A DNA stretch of 64,000 nt from Carnegiea gigantea (lineage: Eukaryota > Streptophyta > Magnoliopsida > Caryophyllales > Cactaceae): assembly GCA_029747015.1 (NCBI GenBank), contig JAKOGI010000361.1, forward strand, positions 1 to 64,000. Reading direction: 5' to 3'. The translations under genes were made by a program, and so were the position numbers. Position 1 is the stretch's first letter. Every line of letters begins with the position of its first letter. Shown one piece after another: positions 25,317-38,846 of the stretch. A model generated the notes under the pieces. That model saw only the letters and a program-made list of their open reading frames with translations, was not told the origin of the DNA and ran no database searches.

Positions 25317-28300
25317 GTTATGGTATCAGAGTTAGATTTGCAAAATCACTGTGAGCATAGGACGCTTAAGGTTTAGGGGCACTGTCAGCTATAGGGATGC
25401 CTATGAGTTATGTTAGGCTAGGGAAACGAGTTGTTGACTAGGAGTTCATGCGTATGCATGCATCATGAGGATGTTGTAGTAAACATTTATGCAGCCTTCA
25501 GCCCTTGGTATTAAGACTAACTACATAGTTAAATAATGTCTTAGGAATTCTATCATTTTCGATGTATAGTGGGAAAGCATTTGGTCAACTTCTTGGTGAA
25601 GTATGTATTCTAAAGAAGTATACTAAACTCATAGCAATAATTTTGTGGAGTTCTGGGTTGTCATTAAATGTGCCTCCAAAATATGTGAACTTATGTGGGC
25701 TACTGACTATTAGATTTGTATAAGTCATTACAACATAAGGGCATGTTTCGTGGTGATGGAGGTAGTAAGTAACGAAGAGATGGAGGATATTTAGACTTGG
25801 GGTGTTGATGGATGTTTGATTCTGGGTCATTGACTCAGATCATAAAAACAAGCATGCCTCAATCTAGGCGATAGTAGGCATCGAAAACTTTGAAAATGTG
25901 CAAGGGAAAACTCTTTTAGACATTGAAGATTCTATCGTGTGGTTGGGTCAATAACGTCCACCCTTATTATGAGGTTAGAATAATCTCTAAGGGCACATTG
26001 AAAATTACTAAGGGTGGATTTTAGCTCCAAGATATCCATAAGAGGTTCTAAGGATATGGTATAAATAATGTTTCTCATTATGACAGATTAGGTCGTGGGC
26101 GCTGATGGGTCGAGCTATACTCATTAGATTGTGCAAAATAAACTAAGTAGGGAAATCTTACTTTGTGGGGTATTAGGTAATTCAGTGAGTAAGCTCCTTG
26201 GGATTAACAAGGACTAGTTAAAAGAGAGAAAAAAAAATTTTGAAAAGAAAAAGTGACAAGAAGGACACTTCAATATTGGATTCATCGAAGTAGCGAGAGT
26301 GATGGTCCACAATTTTAGCATGCTCATTTTGGTGAAAGACGACTATTTATAGAAGTGAAACTATAGGCAAAAAAGGTTAAGGATATGTCGTATATGTGGA
26401 CAGATTTGTTACTTTTGTATACTAGAAATTCCGGAAGTCATAATTTATATTTTGCCTGGAGTGGATAAGTTTGGGGAGACAAATAATATTTGGAGAAGTT
26501 TAATAAATTACAATAGTTATATGGGTTAGACTAATTAGGGTACTTGTTAATGCATTACAATGTATGTTGTTAACGAATTGGGAGTACTGATTCGAGCATA
26601 TATATTGCATGGGCTCTATAGAAGTATTACTAGTAATCTTATGAGGTCCATATGTCAAATTCAAAAGAGCATTACCAGGACACAATTTCAAGCACCACAC
26701 TAGAGGATTGTGGGGTAATAATATTTATGAGATGTTGCATATAGATGGAAACCCAGACAACTTTCTTTTGAGCATGTCAAATCTTTGAAACTTTAGTTGG
26801 ATGAGTCCCTGTATTGATTCAAAAGAGTTTACGTTGACCTTTTGCCAACTGGTATTAGACCTTTCTTGCTAGATATCATTGCATAATTAGTACCCTTTAT
26901 TAGGGGCACTTGACTTTATTAGTTACCACCTAGAGCTAGACATCCCCTATTATGCAATAACATAATGTAATTTGTAATTTGTTTTCATTCGCATTAAGTC
27001 TTGCCTAAAACTATTTAATTGCCGTAACAATACTACATTACATATCTTTTCCCTTTTTGAATTACTTCGTGACATTAATTTTTATAAGGAATCCCTATCC
27101 TTAAGATGGGATACGTCTCTCTTGCTTTCACTATTACCTTCACACAGCTTACTTTTTATAACCATCATTTCAATAATAACGTGATCTTTCTTGCCCTTAA
27201 GAGCTAATTACTACATAGATTGCTATTCTGCTGCTAGTTTAGCTTTTGTATTTATGCGCAATGTTTTAGTTCCTATGTAACCAATGATTGGAATTATCTG
27301 ACTATTATTGCCCCCCATTCCTAAATTGTTTACGCTTATAGTTATTTTCACTCTATCTGCATTATGGTAATATTCTAACTACCCATCATTTCAGAATTTG
27401 TCATCTGTTCCTTTCATGAAAATCTTGCACCGGCCACATTCTCAGTACTTTTAGTCATTAATCACCTTCTCCCTTAATCCACCAATTTATGTATCAAAAT
27501 CGTCTCTTTGCTAGGTTACCTCCTTTTGACCCCGAACATTTGCCTAGAAGATCTTAGTTAGCATATGAAACCTTGTTGATTAATTTGTCTTTTGCATTAA
27601 TACTATTATTTCTATCATTTCTTGTATTTGGTTGATCTGAATCTGCCTCATCTTTAGACTTTGCTTTCTTTCAACATTATCTGATCTTTCTTTTAATTTC
27701 AATTTTTTAGAATGTTAGTGGTTCCTCAAGAGTGCTCGTATTTATTTCCCGCATCACCTACCATGTCTCTGAAACTTGTGGCTAAATATTGAATCCATTC
27801 TTGCTCGATTTTAAGTGGTTGCCCATATTCCAATACTTTTAACTTTCGTCATACTCTTCTTCATTTTCCTGGAAGCGTATTCATATTATATATATTACAC
27901 CCTGTGTATTCATGATAGTAAGCGTATATGGCTTGTATGGATTACAGATGCAGTTAAGCTCATACTAGTGCGATTGAACAATGATTGCCATAACCCTAGC
28001 AATTTTCTTGCTTGTAAATCCCATTCCCCAAAATATAGACTCGACCTTTCTCTATGCAATCTTGTTATCTTGAATTTGTTTCATATTACCTATCTTATAC
28101 TCTGCTCATCCAAATCCAAATTCGTCTATTGGCTTCATCATGTCAATGGTGGGTAGATGGTTCTCTAGTTGAAATTCCGTTGCTGCTATCTTATTGGTAA
28201 TTCAATGGTTGAATCCAATTGTAACTAGAATCACCTTTCCCTCCTGAAGTGGGTCAAATCTTTTCCTTCAAAACTCTTTTGTCGTTACCTATCACCCTAT

Positions 28301-28904
28301 ATTGGACATCATGATTATCCTACACCTTATGATATCAATACTCTAGTTATGACTCTGACATTCAGCCACACTTTAGTGCCACCATTATAGTAACAGTCCA
28401 TCCTCTTACTCCTGTTACGGTTAGAGCTCCATAACCGCAAACCTATTTCCATCCATGCGAGGGGTCTTCTATTCTTGAATATTTCATAAACAACATAACT
28501 TGTTCTATAAGTCAATCTGCTAACTACTCAACTGGATTGAGATGGCATGGAATAATTATGTTTGCCACTGATATGACTCAGGAACTGTTGACTATCTGTT
28601 GGCTCTTTCATAATTCTTACCTGCAAACTACAATACTGGTGGCCTTCTATTCTTGGATTCCTGAAACTCCTAGCCGTCTTTACTATAGCTATCCTATGAC
28701 AATTCCTCCCTTATTAATCATTTCTAACTTCATCGTTCATGAGCAATGACTCACTCCACCACCATTCTTATCACTCTCATTCACGAATATGTTCATCTTT
28801 AGAGTCGAATTTAGATCTAGCAAACTTTTGACAAGTTTAACGATGAAAAGCCTAGCAACACAATAATAACTATCCAATCTAGCGTCACCAGGAACCTTGA
28901 AAAT
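25317..28904 (+). other. Internal region 1, 5' part: no gag, protease or RT recognisable
   Basis: About 3.6 kb between the primer site and the pol remnant. All frames are short, and I find no gag zinc knuckle, no protease DSG, no YxDD and no RNase H motif on either strand. The same non-coding sequence is present in internal regions 2 and 3, so the loss predates the array. The element was already a non-autonomous derivative. Confidence 0.7.
25321..25332 (+). other. Primer binding site after LTR 1
   Basis: TGGTATCAGAGT, one mismatch to the initiator tRNA-Met complement, four bases after the LTR end. Confidence 0.88.
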
Positions 28905-30404
28905 ATGAGCATTGAAGTTGTATCACATGGGTTAAGAAGCGAGTTGTCATTGGCATTAAAAGTGCAACCCTCAATAATAACGAAGATTAAGTTAAGTCAG
29001 AAGAGTGATATCAAATTAGAAAGACTTAAACAGAACGTTACACAAGGGAAGTCACCTGACTTTATGATACATGAGGATGGAATTTCAAGGTTACGAAATC
29101 AGTTATTTGTTCCTAACAAAGAGGAATTGACAGGAAAGGAAAGATTTTAGAAGGAGCTCATAATGGTCATTATTTAGTAGGCTAAAAAGGAACCAAAAAT
29201 GTCCAGGGATCTAAGGCAATGCTTCGGGTGGAATAACCAGAAGGGGGAGCAGACAGAGCTTGTGGAAGCGCTTGACTTATCGAGAGATCAAGACTGAGCA
29301 TCAACGCCTAGTGCACGGATAGGGGCCTTTGGGAAGTCTCACCTGAAAGTGGGATTTAGCCTTAATGGGTTTTGTCACGGGATTGGCCTTTGTATCTTCG
29401 AAAAAGAGCGTCATTTGGGTTAATGTTGACAGATCCACTAAATCTATTCATTTTATACTAACCCATGGGACTTAGAGCGTTGAGAGAGACTATTATCATT
29501 GTATGTCAAAGAAATAGTTTGACTGTTTGGTACACCAAAGGGCGTAGTATCTGGTAGAGACCAAAGGTTTCAAGCTCAATTTTAGCAAGCTCTACAAAAA
29601 GTTTTTGCGGCCAAGTTAAATTTTAGTAGTTCATATCACCTGGAGACCGATGGGCTAACCAAGAGAGTGAATCAATTCCTAGAGGAGATGTTGAGAGCCT
29701 GTGTGTTTGGCTTCCAAATGAAGTGGGAAGATGACTTACTATTGGTGAAATTCCATTATAATAACAGCTATCAATCCACCATTAAGATGACCCCTTTTGA
29801 AGTATTGTATGAAAGGATGTGCAGAAGTCCTTTGTGTTAGAGTGGGCTTGATGAAGCATTAACCTTAGGACTTGAATTGATTCAAGAAACCACTGAGATG
29901 ATAAGGCAAATTCAAGAACATATCAACGCAGCTCAAACAAACAGAAAAGTTATGTAAACAGAAGGAGAAGACCACTAGAGTTTCCAGTGGAAGATGTTTT
30001 TAAAGTTATCCCCAGTTAAAGGAGTCAAGAGATTCAACCTCAAGGGCAAACTGAGCCCTAGGTATATCGGGCCTTATAAAATTATCGGAAAATTAAATCC
30101 GGTGGCTTACAGATTGGATCTACCAACAGAGCTTGAGCATGTGCAGAATATTCTTCACATTTCACAGCTCCGAAATTATCTTCCAGATCCAAATCATATC
30201 ATCATAATAGAGCGAGTAGAAGTTGCTGAAAACCTAATATACGAGGAGCATCCCGTAAAGATATTAGATTTTAGAGTTAAGCAACTTCGAAACAAAAGCT
30301 TTTCTCTGGTTAAGGTCTTATGGACCAACCATAACTCAACAGAGGCTATATGGAAAACCGAGAAAGACATGAGGAGCAAATACCCACACCTCTTTGAGGT
30401 ATGA
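28905..30404 (+). pseudogene. pol: Gypsy pol 3' remnant, copy 1: zinc-binding region, integrase, chromodomain-type tail
   Basis: The segment MSIEVVSHGLRSELSLALKV to LFVPNKEELTGKE matches the linker before the integrase zinc domain of Tekay/Del elements. The core then follows in broken frames: IWVNVDRSTKSIHF (first Asp, near 29431), GRDQRF where DRDxRF is expected, and ETDGLTKRVNQFLEEMLR. In that last motif the catalytic Glu codon is AAG (Lys) at 29661-29663. The tail from 29994 (MFLKLSPVKGVKRFNLKGKL, YIGPYKIIGKLNPVAYRLDL, ISQLRNYLPDP, KVLWTNHNSTEAIW) is an open 136-codon frame of the integrase C-terminus plus chromodomain-like module. It has multiple stops and frameshifts and no activity is expected. 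It ends 47 bases before the polypurine tract. Confidence 0.88.
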
Positions 30405-30450
30405 ACAAGGTTTCTTTCTTATTGCAAGTTTCGATGGCGAAACTTATTTT

Positions 30451-30461
30451 AAGGAGGAAAG
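30451..30461 (+). other. Polypurine tract before LTR 2
   Basis: AAGGAGGAAAG directly before the LTR start at 30464, preceded by the conserved TTTCGA(G/T)G(A/G)CGAAAC block of plant gypsy elements. Confidence 0.8.
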
Positions 30462-30463
30462 CC

Positions 30464-33400
30464 TATAACGGCCCAAACCTAAGATTCGTGCTAATTATCT
30501 TGAATTATTCTAATCACAAATTAATCAAGTTGGACGCCGTATTTCAATTTATCATTTTATGAATGTATATATATTGTGCATCGCAGGTTGAAACGACTAC
30601 GTGGCCTTAGAACGAATATTGTAATGCTCCTTAAATAATTCCTTCATGTTCTAATAAATATTCGAATGCCCTGAATAAAAATTAGCCCGATCATCAAAGG
30701 CTACATGAAAAACGATGATGATAATAATAAGTAAACAAGTAATAATAATAATACAAGTTATACGTGTATAAAAAGAGTGGGTTAATAATTAAAAACGAAA
30801 CTATTTTCTCCCAAATTTACATCCAAAAGATGTGAAATTTAAATTTATTAATTTTAGCCAAACTAATATTTCAATTATATTAGTTGTAGCCAAACTAATT
30901 TTTCAATTATAATATACATATATGTGTCCAATGAATTTATAAAGGGATTGGATAAATATAGGAAAAATATAGAAATTGGGTTATATGTCATCAAATAAAA
31001 AGGGTAAAATAAATAAATAAATAAATAAAAAGAAAAAATGAAGAAGAAAAGGAAAAATAGTTTACTCACTAATTAAATTAGATAAACCAAAAAAGTAAGA
31101 TAAAAACAACACAAAAATCCCAAACCCCCTGCTTTCGGCCCCCCGGTGCCCGACAGCCCCCTCTCCTGTTTTTGCTGCTGCCTAGTGCCCTCCTGCCGGC
31201 GACCACTGCCCTCGCCGCCGCCATTCCTCCCCCGTCGTCGACCGACCCAGCACCGCCGGCCCTGCCCACTTATCTCTCCTCCTTGAGTGTATTCAAGTAA
31301 TTGGAAGGTGAAACCCTAACTCCCACTTGATTCAATTTTGATCCTTTATGCTAGAATTTTGATAGTAAATGATATGATTTGCTTTGATGTGCATGAATTT
31401 GTAAATTTCTTGAATTATTTGGGGATTTGGATTGAATTGTTTGTTGGGTGAATGGAGAAAGAGTGTGATGAGTGATGGTTGGGAGGTATATGTGAATCTT
31501 AGGTTGTTATGATGATGTTGGGTTGATGTTAATGCCTACTACAATAAGATTAAAGTGAAATACAAGTTCGGTGGATGAGTTGAGGCCATGAACTTGAAGG
31601 ATTAGGGTTATGGCTTGAGATGATATTTAAGTGGATTATGTGAGCTATTAATGTTTAAATGAGTTAATTGATGATTAAATAGAGGAATATGTGTATATAT
31701 GTATAAGGTTAATGGGTCGATTATGTGATGATCAAGGCTTGGTTATTTAGGTTGAAAGTGGAATAAAACTACAAGCTTGATTGTGGTTGAATGGGTCGTT
31801 TTAAGTAAATTATAATGCAACATTTGAATGAATTAATAAGAATTGAGGTTAAATTTTTTTATATGGGGTGTGTGGTTGTCATGAGTTGAGGATTTGAGGT
31901 TATATGTTTTGGTGAAACTTAAGCTTACTTAGGATTGTTTAGTGATGTTCAAGTGAGTCTTTGGTGACAATTGAGTGAAAATAAAGGGATCTAAACATAT
32001 GTATTATATTGTTGTATAAGGTTATGGTAAGATTATGGTAAGAATTAATTTCCCAGTGGGGATAGTGGAGACGAGAATAAAGGGAGATGTAGTGGCTTGA
32101 ATATTTGAAAATTTTGAACTCAGGGTTGGGTTAGGGAGATTCAAGGGTTTGGTTATTAAAGGAGATGGAAAGGAACAATTAGTTTTGTGAATTTGGAATT
32201 ATTAATTACTAGAATAACACGCTTATGTGGTTTTTTTCCGCTAATGATAATTGTGTGATTGGGATACCAATTTCACGAAGTCGCTTTAAACCATACCATA
32301 ACCTAAAGTTCGATGGATAACGGCGATTCGCTAAAGTGAAAAATAATAATGATAATAATGATAATAATAATAATAATGGTGATGCGGATCAATAATTTCT
32401 AATGACATTAATGCTAATAATGTAATGAGCTTCTAACAATGATTCGGATAGTGATGGTGATAATGTCATTATTAATAAACACATGACAAGTCACCCATTT
32501 CACTTTTACAACACTTCTTAAATGAACATCATCAACATTAAAAAAGGGGAATAAAAACAAAATAAAATGAAACTAGATTCAGTTAATGATCATTATTGCG
32601 CTAATAATAAAAAGAGAAGTTAAGTGACTTCAAATTATTCATTAAGCTAATAATTTTAATAAAATTTCTTCATCTTGCACTAATCATGAATAATTACATA
32701 TTTAGAGCAGAACTGAGGCCACCTCTGTCGCTTCAAGCTGCTAGCAAATGATTTTCAGTAAAACGGAGAGAGATTCTCAAGGACAAGGTACGTACATTGC
32801 CTATGCTCTTCAAAAACTCACATATTTCTCAAACTATACAAAATTAATATAATGTTCATACAATGAATCATTTGACGCAATGTTTTGTCACCTAAGCAAG
32901 TGGCCCCTATCAATTATCAATCATTAGGGCTTATGCCCTTCAATTTACGCACGCGGCTGTAACTCAGGCTCGCCGATCGGCCTGGGAGATGTGCACCTAT
33001 CTCAAGATCGCTACAGACGTCAACAGGGGTCTGCTTCCAGATAATAACCGGTAAATCAACTTTACTCATACATTATCTCTCTCCAATTTGCAAAATAAAA
33101 TATTTTAAAATGCAGGCGTCCAACTAATTGAGCTAAACGTTTATTTTACTGCATAGGAGTATACGTGCTGAGCTTTGGCTCATATTTTAAATGTTTTTGT
33201 GTTTTCTGTTTTAGGTAAAGGATCAATGAACAGTCTCCTTCTTGGCAAGCTAGAAGGTAGCAAGAAATGAGTGAAAGTTACAGTCATGCCGAACGTTAGC
33301 TAGCCAAACGCTCACCATGATATATAACGTAGCAACTTGAGAGCTTGTGGAATTCATATGCTTTAGGACATTAGGATTGTTGGTGCCAGGTATTGGTACA

Positions 33401-33632
33401 CTAAGTCATCAAGTGTACTGCAGATTAAATAGGTTGTCAAATGTATGTTTGTTTCCGATGTTTATTGAATCTGGTGATGACGTGGATAACATAGTGTTAC
33501 AGGTAGTTTCAGGTAGCCTTGTTCCGTTATGGAACGGTGGCAATGCCTCCAATCAAAAGACTTCTGCTGCAAATCATTAACAACTAAGGGATTAAATTAG
33601 AGTAACTAGGCATTAAACTTGGGGGCGTTACA
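30464..33632 (+). repeat. LTR 2 of the array (3169 bp)
   Basis: It starts TATAACGGCCC (a G-to-A change of TGTAAC) and ends GTTACA. It is collinear with LTR 1 throughout, including the GC-rich patch and AAT-type microsatellite. It serves as the 3' LTR of unit 1 and the 5' LTR of unit 2, since a polypurine tract precedes it and a primer site follows it. Confidence 0.93.
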
Positions 33633-36600
33633 GTTGCGGTATCAGAGCCAGATTTGCAAAATCACTCTGAGCATAGGACGCACAAGGTTTAGGGCCACTG
33701 TCAGCTATAAGGATCCCTATGAGTTGTGTTGGGCTAGGGAAACGAGTTGTTGACTAGGAGTTCATGTGTATGCATGCATCATGAGGATGTTGCCGTAAAC
33801 ATTTATGTGGCCCTCAGCCCTTGGAAGAGCAGCTACGTAGTTAAATAATGTCTTAGGAATTCCATCATTTTTGATGTATAGTAGGAAAGCATTCGGTCAA
33901 CTTCTTGGTGAAGTACATATTCTAAAGAAGTATACTAAGCTCCTTGGGATTAACAAGGACCAGTTAAAGAGAGAAAAAAAATTTTTTGAAAAGAAAAGGT
34001 GACAAGAAGGACACTTAGATATTGGATTCATCGAAGTAGCGAGAGTAACGGTCCACAATTTTGAGCATGCCCATTTTGGTGAAAGATGACTATTTATAGA
34101 AGTGAAACTATAGGAAAAAGAGGTTAAGGATATGTCATATATGTGGACAGATTTGTTACTTTTGTATACCAAAAATTTCGGAAGTCATAATTTATATTTT
34201 GCCCGGAGTCGATAAGTTTGGGGAGACAAATAATATTTGGAGAAGTATAATAAATTACAATAGTTATATGGGTTGGACTAATTAGGGTACTTGTTGATGC
34301 ATTACAGTGTATGTCGATAAGGAATTGGGAGTAGTGATTCGAGCATATATATTGCATGGGCTCTATGGAAGTATTACTAGTAATCTTATGAGATCCAGAT
34401 GTCAAATTCAAAAGAGCATTATCAGGACACAATTTCAAGCACAACACTAGAGGATTGTGAGGTAATAATATTTGTGAGACGTTGCATATAGATGGAAACC
34501 CATACAACTTTCTTTTGAGCGTGTCAAATCTTTGAAACTTTAGTTGGATGAGTCCCTGTATTGATTCAAAAGAGTTTACGTTGACCTTTTTGCCAACTGG
34601 TATTAGACCTCCCTTGTTAGATATCATTGCATAATTTAGTACCCTTTATTAGGGATACTTGACTTTATTAGTTACCACCTAGAGCTAGCCGTCCCCTATT
34701 ATGCAATAACATAATGTAATTTGTAATTTGTTTTCATTCGCATTAAGTCTTGCCCAAAACTATTTAATCGCCGCAGCAATACTTCATTACATATCTTTTC
34801 CCTTTTTGAATTACTTCGTGACATTAACTTTTATAAGGAATCCCTATCCTTAAGATGGGATACGTCTCTCTTGCTTTCACTAATTACCCTCACGCAGCTT
34901 ACCTTTCTGTAACCATCATTTCAATAGTAACGTGATCTTTCTTGCCCTTAAGACCTAATTACTACCTAGATTGCTATTCTGCTACTGGTCTAGCTTTTGT
35001 ATTTACGCACAATATTTTGGTTCCTATATAACCAATGATTGGAATTATTTGACTATTATTGCCCCCCATTCCTAAATTGTTTACGCTGATGGTTATTTTC
35101 ACTCTATCTGCATCATGGTAATATTCTAACTACCCATCATTTCGGAATTTGTCATCTGCTCCTTTCATGAAAATCTTACACCGGCCACATTCTCAGTACT
35201 TTTAGTCATTAATCAACTTCTCCCTTAATCCACTAATTTATGTATCGAAATCGTCTCTTTGCTAGGTTACCTCCTTTTGAGCCTGAACATTTGCCTAGAT
35301 GATCTTAGTTAGCATATGAAACCTTGTTGATTAATTTATCTTTTGCATTAATGCTATTGTTTCTATCATTTCTTATATTTGGTTGATTTGAATCTACCTC
35401 ATCTTTAGACTTTGCTTTCTTTCAACATTATCTTATCTTTCTTTTAATTTCAAACTTTTGGAATGCTCGTGGTTCCTCAAGAGTGCTCGTATTTATTTCC
35501 CGTATCACCTACTATGTCTTTGAAACTTGTGACTAAATATTGAATCCGTTCTTGCTCGATTTTAAGTGGTTGCCCATATTCCAATACTTTTGACTTTCGT
35601 TATACTCTTCTTCATTTCCCTGGAAGCGTATTCATATGTATATATATTACACCCTGTGTATTCGTGGTAGTAAGCCTATATGGCTTGTTTGGGTTACAGA
35701 TGCAGTTAAGCTTATACTAGTGCGATTGAACAATGACTGTTATGACCCTAGCAATTTTCTTGCTTGTAAATCCCATTCCTGAGAATATAGACTCGACCTC
35801 TCTCTATGCAATCTTATTATCTTAAATTTGTTTCATATTACCTATCTTATACTCTGCTCATCCAAATCCAAATTCGTCTATTGGTTTCATCATGTCAATG
35901 GTGGGTAGATGGTTCCCTAGTTGAAATTCCGTTTCTGCTATCTTATTGGTAATTCAATGGTTGAATCCAAGTGTAACCAAAATCACCTTTCCCTCCTAAA
36001 GTGGGTCAAATCTTTTCCTTCAAACTCTTTTGGCGTTGCCTATTGCCCTATGTTGGACATCATGATCATCCTACATCTTATGATATCGGTACTCTAGTTA
36101 TGACTCCGACATTCACCCACACTTCAGTGCCATCATTATAGTAACAGTCCATCCTCTTACTTCTGTTACTATTAGAGCTCCATAACTGCAAACCTATTTC
36201 CATCCATGCGAGGGGTCTTCTATTCTTGAATATTTCATAAACAACATAACTTGTTCTATAAGTCAATCTGCTAACTACTCAACTGGATTGAGATGGCATG
36301 GAATAATTGTGTTTACCACTGATATGACTCAGGAACTGTTGACTATCTGTTGGCTCTTTCATGATTCTTACCTGCAAACCACAATGTTGGTGGCCTTCTA
36401 TTCTTGGATTCGTGAAACTCCTAGCCATCTTTACTTTAGCTATCCTATAATAATTCCTCCCTTATTAATCATTTCTAACTTCATTGTTTATTTCTTTCAT
36501 GAGCAATGACTCACTCGACTGCCATTGTTATCACTCTCATTCACGAATATGTTCATCTTTAGAGTCGAATTTAGATCTAGCAAACTTTTGACTAGTTCAA

Positions 36601-36664
36601 CGATGAAAAGCCTAGCAACGCAATAATAACTATCCAATCTAGCGTCACTAGGAACCTTGAAAAT
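33633..36664 (+). other. Internal region 2, 5' part: non-coding, with a 565-bp deletion
   Basis: Collinear with 25317-28904 except that TATACTAA at about 33938 joins directly to GCTCCTTGGG. In copies 1 and 3 these are separated by roughly 565 bp. The shared word TAAGCTC at both ends marks a microhomology deletion. No coding domain recognised. Confidence 0.75.
33637..33648 (+). other. Primer binding site after LTR 2
   Basis: CGGTATCAGAGC, one mismatch to the tRNA-Met complement, four bases after the LTR. Confidence 0.85.
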
Positions 36665-37100
36665 ATGAGTATTGAAGTTGTATCACTTGGGTCAAGAAGC
36701 GAGTTATCATTGGCATTAAAAGTGCAACCCTCAATAATAGCGAAGATTAAGTTAAGTCAAAAGAGTGATATCAAATTAGAGACACTTAAATAAAATGTTA
36801 CACTAGGGAAGTCGCCTGACTTTATGATACATGAGGATGGAATCTCAAGGTTACGAAATCAGTTATTTGTTCCCAACAAAGAGGAATTGACAAAGGAAAG
36901 ATTTTAGAAGGAGTTCATAATGCTCATTATTCAGTAGGAACCAAAAATGTCCAGGGATCTAAGGCAATGCTTCTAGTGGAACAGCCAGAAGGGGGAGCTC
37001 GCAGAGCTTATGGAAGCGCTTGACTTGTCGAGAGATGAAGACTAAGCATCAACGCCTAGTGCGCGGATAGGGGCCTTTGGAAGTCTCACCTGAAAGTGGG
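36665..37100 (+). pseudogene. pol: Gypsy pol 3' remnant, copy 2, upstream half
   Basis: Same zinc-binding linker region as copy 1 (SIEVVSLGSRSELSLALKVQ), with an extra in-frame TAA and a small deletion near 36890. It is cut at 37100 by the insertion of Sirevirus B and resumes at 48328. Confidence 0.85.
37096..37100. repeat. Target site duplication of Sirevirus B, left
   Basis: GTGGG, repeated at 48328-48332. Copy 1 of the array shows the empty site: GAAAGTGGGATTTAGCC near 29348. Confidence 0.97.
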
Positions 37101-38789
37101 TGTTGAATTAGTATATTCAGTTTTGATGACAACAAACCCAAGTGTAAAATGCTCTTAAGTAATGTTACTTCAAACAAAGTTCTCCAAACAGGCATACACT
37201 GTTATTTTCAATATGCGTCTTAACCTGTTTGCTGAATGTTGAGAACAAGTCTTAAGAACAGGTCTCATACCTTGATGACTCACGCTCAAGTCAAGAGCAC
37301 CACCTCGATGAGTTGATTATGTGTTAAGATCAGTTCCTGAACTCAAGCAATACAAGAACAACCTGGCAAATAGGCTAGGTGTTTCAAGGACAATCTAACA
37401 AACTGGCCTTTCTGAACTCAAGCGATACAAGAACAACCTGGCAAACAGGTTGGTCTAGGTGGTTGGGGCAGCGTATTCGTCCTGAACAAGATGACTGGAT
37501 CTACAGCAAGATGTCTTGGGTAATTTAGGTTTTATTTTTTAGACTCTTGTTAATATGCCAATCTTAAAAAGTCTCTAACTAACCACTCTTGAATTGGTTG
37601 CGCTATTTGCTTCAGAACACCAAGTTTGAACAACCCTGTAAACAGGGTACTTAGAGTGTTTCTGAACTGCAATGGCCAAACTCGGTCACTTTGGAAAACT
37701 TGTTTTGGTTGGCCAAAAGCTCTAATATATTTTGATAAAATTCCAAGACAACAATTTAAGCTGTAGGAAATCTTTTGATATGAAAATCACTTGGGAGATT
37801 TGCAAAACTGATTTTGAAAAATATTTACCAAAACCGAAAATATTTCTCTCTTATCCTTTGGAAAGAGATTAATTCAAAATTCAAGCTGAGATTCTTTTCC
37901 AGGTATTTCATGGCTATTTTTAAGGGGAAAAGATAGTCTTTTATCCTCCAAAATCAAATCCCTACAATATAGGGAAACTCTATCCTCATTGGATCTTTTA
38001 GCCGTTGGAATTCTCTGTGCTAAGCAAAAATCTCTCTTTGCTAAACATAGCTAATTTTATCACTTCTCCTTGTTTTGACCGTTGGATTTTTTGTTTAAAA
38101 ACTCAACATTTCACTCCTATTCATAAGAGAAGAAAAAACGAGAAACATACACAACATACGCAAAAAGAGAGAAGTGCAAAAGTGGTTTTTCTAGTGAGAA
38201 GAATTTTTCGAGCTACTCTTGAGAAAAGAAAAACCGAGACAAGTTGTGTTTAAGTTGAGCTTTCAAGATATTGACATACTAGGACCTCATTGTACCTTAC
38301 ATCTGCTTAAATCAGAAGCACCCCGTAAGGTGTTTTGTAACCCTGATCTTGGATCAGAAAAGTGAGTGAGTGGTCCTCAGTCGTGTGGACTTTGGACGTG
38401 TCCAATATGGTGAGATTTGGACGTGGTGTAACCTTTCTTAGAAAAGAAGGTTACGTGGTTGCAAGTTGTAACAAGGTGTGTTATATTTGTAACGTGTGAA
38501 ACCCGTTAGTGAAAGTGGTTAAATCCTACATGAGGTAGGTCATGGTTTTTCACACCTCAGTTGGGCTAGAGGTGTTTTCCATGGAAAAATTATGTGTGCT
38601 TTATTTCCGCATTTATCTTGTTGATTTTCGCCTTTGAACAAATTGAAAACATCTGGTACAAACAAGTCAGAAGGTTGTTTGTAATTCAAGAACAACCTCT
38701 GCAATCAGGAGGGTGTTTGTCAGTAAGTACGCGAAAATCGAACACCACAATTCACCCCCCCTTGTGGATAAGTACTCCTAAATTCAACA
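37101..38789 (+). repeat. 5' LTR of copia element B (1689 bp)
   Basis: Begins TGTTGAATTAGTATATTCAG and ends CCTAAATTCAACA, followed by the primer binding site. Where it differs from the 3' LTR it usually has the A or T. Confidence 0.97.
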
Positions 38790-38791
38790 AG

Positions 38792-38803
38792 TGGTATTAG
38801 AGC
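38792..38803 (+). other. Primer binding site of element B
   Basis: TGGTATTAGAGC, one mismatch to the initiator tRNA-Met complement, two bases after the LTR. Confidence 0.93.
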
Positions 38804-38846
38804 AGGTTCTCTCACAAAAGGGCTAACACCTTGAGAGATTCTGAAG

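Noticed and set aside
28327..28515. Minus-strand frame MTYRTSYVVYEIFKNRRPLA repeated in all three gypsy units
   Set aside because: It repeats only because the DNA is repeated. No family recognised, and it is antisense within a non-coding internal region.
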